From positions 88,509,432 through 88,573,431 of the forward strand of contig CAXKWD010000009.1 in the NCBI GenBank assembly GCA_964059195.1: a stretch of DNA of 64,000 nucleotides, given 5' to 3'. The translations under genes were made by a program, and so were the position numbers. Position 1 is the stretch's first letter, and every line of letters starts with the position of its first letter. The notes below the pieces were generated by a model. The model worked only from the letters and a program-made list of their open reading frames with translations. It made no database searches and was not told where the DNA came from. Of the stretch, positions 1 to 13,100 are shown piece after piece. The DNA comes from Ectobius pallidus. Taxonomy: Eukaryota; Arthropoda; Insecta; Blattodea; Ectobiidae.

Positions 1-1445
1 CACAAAAAAAAATTGAATGTTTACAATCACTTCCTTCTCACATAAAATTTGACCCAAAAAGTGATTTTTTTTTTTTAAATTTACCCCAATTTCAAAATCA
101 TATTTTCATATGAAAAATTTTGTGTTGACGAAATTACTAAAATATTTCTAAAAGCAAGCTTCAATAGTTATAAAATGACTCATAATTCAAATTTCTATCT
201 CTTATGGTTGTTGAGTTATATGTAGTTTCTTCCAAATACGGTACCCTAAAAGGTGTGCTATTTCAGTTCTATCAAATTAATAGAAGGAGTTGTTTCTAGA
301 AATAGAAATTTTAACTATAAGTTAGGCTCATGAAAGGCTTCTTTTATACAATTTTTCAGATTTTTTGAAGGGTACCCTTCAGAGATATTTAAGCCCAAAA
401 ATAGTCAAAATCTGAAAAACGATAATATTTGAGGCCAGTTTAGAAATAAGGGATGTATTTTTGGAAGCTGATTTTTTCCTCACAGACAAATCACATGCAG
501 GTTTGAACACAAAAAAGATTTGAATGTTTACAATCACTTCCTTCTCCCATAAAATTTGACCCAAAATGTGATTTTTTTGGAAAATTTAACCCCAATTTCA
601 AACTCATATTTTCATATGAAAAATTTTTTGTTTAAGTAAACAATAAAATATTTATAAAAGTACGCTTCAACAGTTACAAAATGGTTCATAATTCAAATTT
701 CTAACTCTTATGGTTGTTGAGTTATGAAAATATATTTTGTAATCAGCTACATTCGCAAAAAATGTGTTACACCAGGATTGAAAAATGGACACCCCTGGGA
801 AACCAAGAACAATATAATTTTTTGAAAACTTTTTTTGACATCTTGAAACACGTATGAACTCATATACAAAAAATTATTTTTTTCTAAAATGGTCATGCAA
901 CCATTTTTTAAAAATTTGGATGATTTCATATGGAATGACCCTTTTACAAAAACTATCACAGAATTAAAACTATTGACATTGGAAACTTCTGGTAAACGTA
1001 AGTAGAATCCTTATCAAACTCTTCAAAAAATTTATTTGCATGTAATTTATGGCACGGCATCATCTTCTATTGAAATTTCAAGAGAACACATTCTACAGGA
1101 ACATTTTTTTCAATTTTCCAACAAAAAGTGTAATTTTTCGGTAGAATATGCCGTCTTAGCTCCATACGTGTAAGAAACATTAATGTAGAGCATTTTATTG
1201 TGATTTCAAAACCGTTTTTTGCAAGTCTCTATCTCAAATAGGTTTCACGTTATGGCCATTTCTGTGAAACGCGACGTCCGCCATTTTGATGACGTCATCA
1301 CGCGACTCAGACGCGACCCCCAGAGTAGCATCAAGTGGTTCGGGTATCCTTAGACTTCATAGAAACTGAAAATATAGGTGTGTTGCTTTCTTCACGAAGG
1401 AGCCCACGGGATGTGATTTTCTTACATAAGGTACCCTACTACTAG
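1..1445. repeat. Unclassified dispersed repeat with a long internal direct repeat (Rop intron)
   Basis: Positions about 1-222 and 512-733 are diverged direct copies of one AT-rich unit. Each runs from the ATTTGAATG/ATTGAATG start through TTTGACCCAAAA to TTATGGTTGTTGAGTTAT. Palindromic GGTACCCT blocks occur near 240, 370 and 1430. A CpG-rich patch with TGACGTCA lies at about 1268-1320. It has no coding signal and looks like an old non-autonomous transposon. The rest of the intron to 3661 shows nothing recognisable apart from the degenerate Penelope-type motif near 2205-2290. Confidence 0.5.
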
Positions 1446-3661
1446 TCCATTCTAATAAAACCTAAAAATGGCTAAATAAGACGTTAAAAACTAAAACTGG
1501 CTAAAACTTTTTAATTAAAGTGAAATAAAATACTTAAATTTAAACTTACTTTTTAAATATCTTCCTACAGTTTGCATCTTGATCAATGTTATCAGTACGT
1601 TGCAAGAGAAAATATAGGATTACATTTTGTAATTTTGTAACCCCATTGTCCCGGTAAAGGAAATCGTTACTGATCCAAAATCCCCAGTTTCTTTAAAAGC
1701 AAATTAAAGACATTTTTAAGAAGCTTACACTTGCAGTTTATTCACAGTGTTTGCTCCAAAACAAGATGCCGAAAGTAAATTATTTTAAAAGTTGGTTGAT
1801 TAATTGAAAAATGTTCTTCTTGATTTTATGTGATGGAGTTCGTAATGACAGGGGTAATTCTAAAATAAGTTTTGTTTTCTATAAACTATGGACAATTAAG
1901 ATTTTCGTATAGCTTTTGTTTCAGAGCCATGGAAATTGTAAGTAAAAATAAAATTACTTATTATATTTGTTTCAATGTGTTTATTGTACTTATTAAAGTG
2001 AAACTTTAACAAAATTGTCTGAAAATGGTAAAAATCTATAATAAAACTATTTTGATATGTTTAAAAAACTAATATGGGGCTTATATAAACCTAAAAATCC
2101 GGGCCCTATTAATAACCTCATTTCATTTCTGGGCGAAAGTATATATTTGATGTGACACATTCCCATGTTGAGAACAGATAATGGTTGCTCAGGCTTCCAA
2201 CATAGTGAGTAAGATTATTGATTCTGAGCTTTCAGCAGCACAGCAAGTCGCCAAAAGCTTGAAACCTTCCTCACTCACTCTGTTTAAAATCTGGGAAACT
2301 GTTATACATTAATTCATATATATGTTATTAAAGCCGTTCCTGTACTTGGGTAGGGGAGTACGGTATCTCAGGCTCTACTATGAGACGTAAACTTACCCAT
2401 ATTGTACCGAACCTAGTTCACTATCAGCTGTCTGCTACTCTGTATAGGTTGGGTTTGGTGGTTTGGCCCAGTTGTGACCAGGTCATTTCACTTTGTGAAA
2501 TCAAGTTCCATTGCAAATGTTAAGCCAAACTTCCAAAGCATTAAATACTGATATGCTTGAAAACTTAGAGAGTTCAAGTGAGTTCAAACTAAGAATTTCT
2601 GTCAGATATATTCAGTGCTTTAGTTGGGCCGGTATAAAATTATTTTCCTTCTACCATACCGGGAAAAATATGTGCTCCGGTACGTCGTACTGGCAGTACA
2701 GGAACGATATTGTCCTAAAATACTTATTAAATGTCCGATTCACCAGAGTGTATTTGTTAATAATGACAAACACTATTAAATTCGCAATAGATATGCGTTC
2801 TAATCTTCACCTTCGTGTGCATTTCTACAATAATTACTTTCTCCTTAGATTACATGTTGGCTATTCTGATAAGATGCTCGGTTTTTTAAAACTCTTTTTA
2901 TGAGGCGATATGGAAAATTTTGAAGTAAGGTGAGTACCCCCATAAAATATTTTCCAACTAAAGCACTGGATATATTGACTGTCAAGATGTGAAACCTATA
3001 CTTCAACAACTTATGTGTTGAAGTATCAGCAATATCTACTATCTATAAGCACAGGTATGACGAGAATGATGGATTTGGCAGTTCAAGGACACAGCTGTGT
3101 TTGCAGTGTGATGTATGGAGTATAAGAATCATCCGGTGTTGGGATTTCATTACAGAGCAGTTTTGTAGCTTGAACATTTTACTTATGTGTGTAATTTTTA
3201 AAGCTTTTTTTATTATCCTAAATATGCTCTATCGACTTCTTCACCTTCTCACTTATTAACTCTTTTTTATAAGATTTCCTATGAAAATGTTTTCTTTAAA
3301 TGAGATTTATGTTTTTGTGGTTTTGTCTAATTTTAAACTAAATATAGATTTCTTACATTATATGCAAGTTTTATTATGAAGATTAAACATCAGTCTATAA
3401 AAAAAATGTAGTGACCACTAGGACCATGAATTCTAGCAAAAATCTAATTGGACATTTAAGAAATGGTTTTTCGAAAGACTTTTGCAAAATAAGTAAAAAG
3501 ACTTTATTAATACAACTGCATCTTCTAACATTCTGTGTCGAATGTCGAGTTGGTAATAAATTGGTGAAGAGTTTGTCCTAGTAGCTTATACATTATTTTC
3601 CTGAACATTACATATTATTGTTTTTAAAAAGTTTCTTACATAGTAATTTCATCTGAAACTA

Positions 3662-3775
3662 TGAGGTGTGTCCAGAAAGTAAGTTCTGATCGCCGATAAA
3701 GAAAACAAAAACATTAATAAGCAAAAAATATTTATTGTAATATTTACAGAGATTCACTGGCTACTTCTCTACCTA
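3662..3775 (-). mobile_element. Truncated mariner end (transposase C-terminal tail)
   Basis: It starts with GAGGTGTGTCCAGAAAGTAA, a common mariner-type terminus. On the minus strand its inner end reads the GACTAGGTAGAGAAGTAG tail that corresponds to the mariner C-terminal DYVEK-stop motif. Only about 110 bp remain. Confidence 0.5.
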
Positions 3776-3996
3776 GTCACTGATCACTTGGAATCTGTGT
3801 TTGATAATAATTGTATAATGATATTAGTGTCATTTTCATAGGAAGTCGCTACAGATTGACACTAACATTTTATAACTTCCAGATAATACTAACTTGGTTT
3901 CAGGTTATTTGGGAAATCTGATATATTGTGTTGATCTTTTTTCTGATAATTAAATTTGTTTTACAATCTAAGGTTAATCAAATCTGTTGTTAACAG

Positions 3997-4100
3997 TATG
4001 CCCTGAGGAACTATTCAATGAGTTGTGCAAATCGAATGCAGCTCGAAAGATTAAGACTTTGAAAGAGATCAACATAGCGTTCTTACCTTATGAGTGTCAG
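3997..4100 (+). CDS. Rop: Rop coding exon A (first in window)
   Basis: Acceptor TTAACAG ends at 3996. Two bases complete a split codon, then 34 codons read [12 protein letters not shown] to FLPYECQ. The donor GT is at 4101 and the exon ends in phase 0. This is the end of domain 1, running into the strand before FSLDSPDTF. The preceding exon lies outside the window. A downstream in-frame extension into the intron is read-through and not coding. Confidence 0.93.
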
Positions 4101-7100
4101 GTTTGTTTACACTTCAGAGATAGCAATTTCAAAATCTTATACATAGCTGTCGTAGTGCATGGGCTTGTTTTTAGAAATAATCGCATGGAGAGTAGCTGTT
4201 GTGAATGAACAATAGTAGTTAATTTAAAATTGCTCGCACAGTAAAGCCTATTGAATAAAAAGGAGATTAATCAGATTTTCATTCTTATGTAATGTTTATT
4301 TATTTCTTTGTTTTTCTTTCTTTCTTTCTGCTTTCTTAGTTTATGAGAGAGATAGAGTGTATTACTACTTGGGAAAAATTATATTTTTTATGTGTAAAGC
4401 CCTTTTTTCCCCTTCTTTCTTTTTCTCATATTCTTTCTTTTTTTTGTTTTTTGTACTTTTCTTTAATTTTTCTTTCTTTCTTTAATTTTCTTTCTTTCTT
4501 TAATTTTCTTTCTTTCTTTAATTTTCTTTCTTTCTTTTTGTCACTTTTTCTTTTTTCTTTGTTTTTAGTTCTATTTATTTTTTCTGCATATCATAACAAC
4601 AGCATAACTGAAATTTTGTTATAATAGTTGAATTAAAATACTTTCCATAACACACTTTATTTACCTTGGTAAACTTCTGGACGGCCATTTTGCAGGTGAT
4701 GTTCCTGCATCATCAGTAACACCCTGTATTATTAGAGTTAGAAACGGCTATCCAGAAGTTTACCAAGGTAAATAAAGTATGTTATGGAAAGTATTTTAAT
4801 TCAACTATTTTAATACACAACGCTAAAGTTTGGACACAAGAATGAAATTTTGTACCTTCTGTATAACCTAGCGATTTATTTCATTTACTGTCGAGATTTT
4901 TCAGTTGTTTATGTGTACAGATGCCTGCTTGGGGGAAGTTACAAAAATTGCAGTCAATGAAACTGTGCTTTCATAATTTCATTGTAATCCTGTGGGAGTC
5001 ATTATTAACCCATTACTGTGGGAGGGTCAATTTATTGATTTTGAAGCTTCTATGTAATACTCGGGCAGAAACATAAAATAATGTTTCAATATTTGCATCA
5101 TGAGCATTAGTTACTGCATCTGTTATTTTATAGAACAAATTCCATTTTTTTTGTGTAATTGCAAGCTGTCCATAAAGAATTGATCTTTTCTCACTTTCTG
5201 TGTTAATATTTTGACCTACCATTTTTCATAATTTTGCATAACTACGCCTGAATTTTCATAGAACAATACCATAAAAAACGATTTATTTTCTTCATGTTTT
5301 TGTTCTTTTCAGCTCTAAATATGTTATAGGTATAGGTTTACATTAAATCCAAAATGGGATCAGTCTCTTTTACTGTAGATAGTTTTTGTACGGAAAGTTC
5401 TTCCATTAATTTAAAATTGCCTTTTACTGTATGTGATTAATTTCCTTTGTAAAATAGAGCTGAATTAATTACTGTGCTATAGCTACTGTATAGATGTTGA
5501 AAGGTATAAGGACATGGAAAACATTTGTAATGAATGAATTCTGTCACAATAATTTTTTCTCTTAGACACAGAATAATTTATAACAACTTGTTAGGATTTA
5601 CAGATCTTTGATTTGTTTTAACCATTCTTCCCGGTTACATTATTTGACCTCACATGATTACAACATTTTTGACATATCTTTACTGTACTGCTCACGTTTT
5701 TTGTTATTTTCGTAGCCACTTTGACTTTACAATTCATATGGTTTGTTTTCAATTCAATTGCTGTTGAAATTGTTCTAATAGAAAGATAGAAAAACAAGTA
5801 GGGGCTTAGAATAATTTATTCGTTAAATTAAAACACTTTCCGTAATGCACTTTATTTACCTTGGTAAACTTCTGGATGGCCGTTTCGCAGGAACACCATT
5901 TAATATACAGTTGGACACAAGAATGAATAATTTATTCCTTTGAATAAATCTTAAAAAATGAATGTGAGTGATTTTTAGTTAACATTGTAACATAATGTTA
6001 TGATTACATGTTAGGGACATTATTGTTTTTTCCAAATTTTGTTCTTCACTCACCCACTTTAACTGGCATTTAACTATTAACTATCGCGGGGGGGGGGGGG
6101 ACTTTCTAAATAACAACTAAGACATTTTTTTAACTATAAGGTATAACCTATTCTTTTTAAAGTAATTCAGAAGATGTAAGACACCCACTTACCCTCTTCC
6201 ATCTAAAAAGGCAACAAATTGAAATCCAAAGAGAGGGTCTTAACCACTTAGATTAGAATTACAACCATTCAAAGAGCATAATCAGAGTAGCTTGCAATGC
6301 AGTAATATTTATGTGAATGATGTCTTTTTATTTTATTTTATTACTTTGTGATACATATGCTCTTAATGACAAGTGTAATGATTACTAATGATGGTTTCAG
6401 GGGCTATAAGCCGAGTAAAAGGATATATTGCATCCAAGCTTTCGGTCGCTGACATCTCTGCAGCCTTCCTCAGGGAAATGAGTGTAGAAAAAGGGAAGAG
6501 AGAGCTTATATATGTTTTGACTCGGCTTTGACCCATTTTATTAACCTTCATTTTTCTCCCACTGGTCCTGATATGGACCGAATGCATCCTCAATGTTTTT
6601 ACAATAAACAAAATTCCGCATTCTGATTGGCCGATACACTCCAACCCATTTCCTCTAATCACAGAATTTCATTTTCACTCAAAAACATATATAAGCTCTC
6701 TCTTCCCTTTTTCTATACTCATTTCCCTGAGGAAGGCCGCAGAGATGTCAGCGACCGAAAGCTTGGATGCAATATATCCTTTTACTTGGCTTATAGCCCG
6801 TGAAACCATCATTAGTAATCAGCGCCGAGAAAGCCTCAAGTCTTATGTAAGTCTAATGAGGTAGTCTAACAGGGCACGCGGTGGACGCTGTCTCTTTCAT
6901 TCATCATTAAAAATGAATACAAATTTAGAACTGATGAATTAGATTAGAATATGCCTAGGCATGATAATATCATTTATGATATTGGTTTCATTACAAGTTT
7001 TATTACTGTAACTTATTAAAAATATGTTATAATGCAGAAGGAATAAAACATAACATAATTGACAGCAGATTCAAATTAGGGGTACATGTCCCCCTGTCTA

Positions 7101-10100
7101 ACGACGCCCATGGCCACTTTGTAGATCAGGAGGTTTCTAACTGGTGGCCTGGGGGTCTCATGTAAGATTTTAAAGGTTGAACAGACCTTCACCCATAATT
7201 TATCTTAATCCAACATCAAGGCCTTTTCTTGCAGTTTGCTCTTCAAAAAAGATCAAGCAAAGTTATATCATAAACTTGAGTTGATTCTCAGCTCATTATA
7301 TACAGTTTGTTTAATTTTATCCCCAAAAAGTGCGCATCCTGCCTATCAACTCTTGGACATAATATTGGCCCCAGACCTCATGAAGTTGGAAACATAGGCA
7401 AAAGAAAGCTTACCTTGCCTGAGGAAGTGCATGACTTCAATTGGACTCTGCACTTAGATACTATGTTTTTGTTTTGTTTCTTGATTGTGTTGATACAGTT
7501 ACTATATCTAATCACAGTTTATTACTTCAGAATCTTTTAGGGGCCCATATCTTTTTATTTCAAATAATAAAATGTTCCCAGTATTTATCATTCAAATTTC
7601 AGTTTATTTTTGCATGTTTATTTTTATTCTTTCAAATAGGCTATTTTGTGTGTTTTAACTGTCGTTGAATTACCTATTGCCCTATTTGGCATGGTTCAGC
7701 TTTGTATCATAGCACTAAAGGCATTTTAAGCTTTTGATATTTTATGGATGTTTGTGTTCAGCTGCGTCATATTGCTTTGCACCTGTTTTTAAAAATCAAT
7801 TGAGAAATTGTATGAGATCTTTTATTATTATCATGTATTATTTTTATACTTCCATTTTATACATTGCTAATTTAATTCATTCATTTCCTTCTTAGTGAAG
7901 AAATAAAGACTTGATATTTTGCTTTCTTTTTCCGGGTCTTAAGTTTCTTATGTTTTTCCCTTCATCTTAGATCCTTTTTTAGTTTTTAAATTTATTTATT
8001 TTGTGCTAAGTAAATTCTTTACTGTAATTTGCTGAATTGTTTTCCCATTTACTCCATTTCTAGTGAAATGTTGTTATATTCTCTAATTTTGAGTTGATAA
8101 TACATCTTAGAAGTACAAAGTGAGTATGAATGTAAAATATTTCTGAGAAATAAACCAGTTGAGCTATCAACATGTTACAAAATATTTGCAACTCTGGATT
8201 TTGTAAAACACATCTCAAATTTCATGGGTTAAAATGGTTAAATTTATTCAAAATTTATTATTCAGTGAATTTTATAACTTCATGTTAAATCAGATTTTTA
8301 TGTTGATTAAATTTGTTGCAATAGTAACGTACAACCATGTCTCTTGAAAATAGTAATTACAAAAGAAAAGAAGAACAAATTTTGAAGGTTTTGTTCACAA
8401 TATTCCATATGGTGTTGCTTATTGAGTGCTAAGAAAAAAAGAAAACACAGAAGATAAAAGTGTTAAAATAATTAAATTGAAGTTATATAGACAGTAGAAC
8501 ATGATGTAAAACTTGTAGAGAGTCAACAGTAAGTGGAGCAAGAAGTGTTTTTTAACTGTTGACTCTCTACAAGTAATACAGAAGATGTTCGTTGGTTGTG
8601 GCCCTGGCCACTATCCCAGTAGATATCTCTAAACATAAATACACACAAATTACTAAAACTATTAACAGAGGAATATTAACTGAACCAAGGGAAATTGATG
8701 CTGAAGAGTATAGTTTTAGTCTGACTATAGTAAAAAGTATGATATAAACATTACAGGAGAATATTATAAACATTACAGGCTCCTTAACAGAAACAAATTA
8801 ACTTCTTTTCACTTATATTCTCATTTGCATTAAACTTGTTAAACATTCTTTCTTTTAAAACTCTTATTTGATTTTGCCCATTTCTGCTAAAATCCACAAA
8901 AAAAGAAAGAAAAAATTGCAACTTAGAAAATTACAAAACTTTACTTCAGAATTATTTTTCACTTATAAATGATAAATTTTGTTTATTTCTCCTGTATAAC
9001 TCCTCTTATATTACTATTCTTAAACTTAACTTTTATTTCTAATGACAAATGACAAATGTCGTGCTATTAAATTGAAAACTTATAACCAATGTGTTTAAAA
9101 AACATTAAAATTCACATTGATAAATCTGTGTTGTTTTCTCTAGGTTTTCTCGCTGGATTCACCTGACACATTCCAGATTTTCTATAATCCTATGTGTGCT
9201 GGAGATCGCACTAGTAAAATGGAACGCATGGCTGAACAAATAGCAACTCTGTGTGCTACCCTTGGTGAATATCCATCAGTTCGATACCGCAGGTAATTGT
9301 TTTCTCATTTTATTTGTTATAGTATCGGAATTTTGTGCATGTGTGTGTGTGTGTGCGTGCATGTGCATATACAGTAGAACCCCGTTGATCCTAGACAATT
9401 GGGACAGAGGTTATTTCAGTTAAGTTAATTTTCTTGATAGTCCAATCAAAGGAAGAACATTTTATTCACACATTAAACAACACATCACTACAAACTGCAG
9501 GAAACAATAATTCACTCTGATTAGATATTGTATTTATTTCTCATAAATTCTTACATATAAACCACATTATTAACATTAACCAGCGCACGGGTCGGTGTCG
9601 ACCATGCGTGCTCACTTCATACACTTAAATTATTACCCATAAACATACCCAATAAAAAAATATATATATTCTATTATTTACATAACTACGAGTATCCACA
9701 GATGTAACCCCCACCCCCAAGCAGTAAAAATTTCATATGTGCTGCTATTGCAGATTTATCTGTTTGTCAGAATTTAATGTTTGTGAAATATGCTTTGAAT
9801 CTTGTTTCATTGTTCTTTTTTATCCATCCTATGTGAACATTTTCATAGTTCATACCCTTCATGTTTCTCTTATGTTACTGACTTAACTGTATTTTTAATA
9901 AATGATTTCTCTCTGCAGCGACTATGATAAGAATGTGGAATTAGCTCAATTGGTGCAACAGAAGTTAGACGCTTATAAAGCAGATGAGCCTACCATGGGT
10001 GAAGGTCCTGAGAAAGCACGATCACAGTTGATCATCCTGGACAGAGGATTTGATTGTGTTTCTCCCCTTCTTCATGAGTTGACTCTACAAGCTATGGCAT

Positions 10101-13100
10101 ATGACCTGCTGGCTGTCGAAAATGATGTTTACAAGTAAGTAAGATTAAAGCCAACCAAAAGTTGTTTTGGTCGCAAGGATATACGAGGGCTGTTTTTTTT
10201 TTAACCTCCAATGGGGCATAAAATTAAACTCACAGTGAAAATCAAAACTGTTTTATTTGGAACATTTAGGTACACCTTCTAGCTACTTCTCTACATAGTT
10301 GCGCTCCGATTGAGACATTTGTCGAAGCGTGGTGTAACTTTCAAATACCCTCTTCATAGAAGCTTGCCACCAGCTTATTGAGAAGGGTCTTCAAGGCATT
10401 TTGACATGTTTTGAAATTCTTCGTTGGTGTGGAAGCCAGATCTTGGGTTTGTTTGGGAAATTTGTGTGCATCCATTGTTAGGATTGTTCTTTTGATTCTG
10501 GATTGTCGTAACGAATCCACGTTTCATCCCCTGTCACAATGGATTCTTCAGCAGCTGAAGAAAGATCTGGGAGGACAGAGCTTCCACACCAACGAAGAAT
10601 TTCAAAACACCTCAAAATGCCGTGAAGACCCTTCTCAATATGCTGGCAGCAAGCTTCTGTGAAGAGGGTATTTGAAAGTTGCACCACGCTTCGACAAATG
10701 TCTCAATCGGTGCGTGACTATGTAGAGAAGTAGCTAGAAAATGTACCTAAATGTTCCAAATAAAACTGTTTTGATTTTCACTGTGGTTTTCATTTTATGT
10801 CCCATCGGAGGTTGAAAAAAATAGCCCTCGTATTTTCTGGCCTTCCATGATATTCTTATGTGGAATAATCAATAACATTTATGCAATAAAGTAAATAAAT
10901 TGATAAGTTTGGTCTTTTTAAGTCCACTGACTACAAACAATTCTGGATTGAACTGAGTAAAAAGCATGAATTTCTCATTATCATAGGCAATATACCAAAA
11001 GGTCCGGATTTTATCAATACATTCGTGAGCAACGAAATCCAAGTTTGTTTGGAAGGATAAATCAGTGGTGCCAATATAATTATTTAAGGACTTTTATGAT
11101 TTTTTTGTCGGAATCACTAATATCCTACAACTTCCATTCATCTGTTTTTACTAAATATTTTTATATTCCTCTTCAAAACATTTAGAATTGCCTACCATCT
11201 TGATTTTAGTGCTCTTAGATCCTAACAGAACTTTCGCAAGTAAGTAAACTGGTTTATTATGCTTTAAAAGCTTTACTATTCCACAGCATAGTGTTATTCT
11301 TACAGTAGGCCTATATTCTCCCAATTATATAAATAATTAACTTTCTTTTCTTTCCATTCTTAATTTCTGAAATAACAGAATTTTGATCTCTAGCTATCTC
11401 AGGCAATAAATAAAGTGGCTGTTCAGAAAATTTAATTGAAAAAAGCTGTACTAGGCGAAACATGAAACACATTATTTGTAGATAATTTCAGGAAAACATG
11501 TAATACTATAAAACAAAGATGTGCTACCAGGTGAGGTATCTGAGATGGTAGCATCTTTGTGTTGCATTTGTTGCTCAAACTCTGTGGCTGGGCGACTTTA
11601 CTTGGATTTTTTATGGTTTCCCCAGTTGTAAAGGCAAATGCTGAATTGGATATTTACTTACCATGATTCATCACCACTATTTCATCCTATATCATAATCA
11701 TTAAAAATGAATGTCAGTTGAAATTAACAGAAACCATATCACATCAACAACAGAAAACAGATTTAGTCAGTAGTTACACACAACCTAACTCATGATACGA
11801 CCTACATACTGTTCTCAGGTATAATGTCATAATTATTTTGATATTGTTTAAAGATTTGGTTGTTTGTCAAGTACAGCATATCCATCCTCATCCTTCGTGT
11901 TCTATATGGCTATAAAATGTCCATATTGTTTGACAGTCTCAAAGTTGAATTTTTTAAAGGACCTATTTGAGTGACTATTTTCAAGAAATGCTATGCCCTT
12001 TTACCTCTCTGTTTTGAAGTTTTTAATACCAAACATCCGGTCTCTAATAAAGTTTTCATTGTTCTCCATTTGACTACCTTAACTCTTGTTTATGCCATTT
12101 TTGTTATTTACCGACAACATATACTGTAGAACTTTTTCTCAATTACTTATTGTATTTATTTACAGATATGAAGCTACAGCAGGTGCACCAGAGAAGGAAG
12201 TGTTACTTGATGAAAATGATGAGCTGTGGGTAGAACTGAGGCATCAACACATTGCTGTTGTTTCACAGTAAGTTCCACTTTAATATGTTTCCAGTTTGAC
12301 TAGCTAGATCTGATAATTTGTTGTTATTTTTGCTTGTAGGCTTATATAAGATTTACATGGTGTCTGCTCAAACCGTACAGTGGGATCTAGGATCAACCTT
12401 TTCTCGTGTTGCCGATTTAAAGCCACAGTATCAGCTCTTCTTATAGATCCTTCCTACGCCATACAAACAACTTCCTCTTATATCTCCCATTTCAATCTTC
12501 TTATCTTAGTTGCAATTAAACATCTGATGTTATGATGACGGGTTTCAAAATTCCAAAGTTTCTTTTATTTTATTTTCATTTTTTTCTTTCAGGAATGTCA
12601 CCAAGAACCTGAAGAAATTTATTGAATCAAAACGCATGCCACAGGGAGACAAACAGTCAATGCGAGACTTATCACAGATGATCAAGAAGATGCCTCAGTA
12701 TCAGAAAGAGCTGAGCAAGTATTCCACCCATCTGCATCTTGCAGAGGACTGTATGAAATCGTATCAAGGATATGTAGACAAGCTCTGCAAAGTTGAACAG
12801 GTGAGATAAAATCAATGTTAACCTCATGCTAGGGCTACCATACATCTTGATTTTTCCCGGACATATTTGTAAGTTGTACAAAGGGAGTGTTATATTAGGA
12901 TATTTTCCCGGGCTACTAACCAGGTGGTGAATTGGATTAATTCCGACATTTCGAAGCCAAATTTTCAAGGAGAATGAAATGCCGGGACTAGGTGGGGTGT
13001 ATTTATATAGGACTGCTGTAACTGGGGACATCCGGATTGGAGAAAAGATTTATTGGAGACCAACCAATCAGGAAATAGATGGGTGCTGGGAGAACAGGAG

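Larger units (their letters stand above)
6382..6848 (+). mobile_element. Penelope-type foldback element with two hammerhead-like cores
   Basis: Inverted arms of about 135 bp (6382-6518 and 6682-6820) surround an approximately 160-bp centre. AAGT[G/C]TAATGA at 6371-6381 and 6849-6859 is a likely 11-bp target duplication with one mismatch. A tail of about 28 nt follows the right arm. Each arm carries a CTGAGGA...GAAA core, so the two cores face opposite ways. There is no coding sequence. Confidence 0.7.
4101..9143 (+). other. Rop intron between exons A and B
   Basis: About 5 kb. It holds a CTTT-rich minisatellite, three Penelope-type foldback insertions (4620-4842, 5822-5924, about 6382-6848), a run of 13 G and a 20-bp perfect hairpin (8511-8574). 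The piece at 7070-7130 resembles a terminus also seen near 61480. No coding exon could be supported in the rest. Confidence 0.7.

Noticed and set aside
4343..4624. 93-codon open frame rich in Phe, Leu and Ser
   Set aside because: It is the translation of the CTTT minisatellite; low complexity, not a gene.
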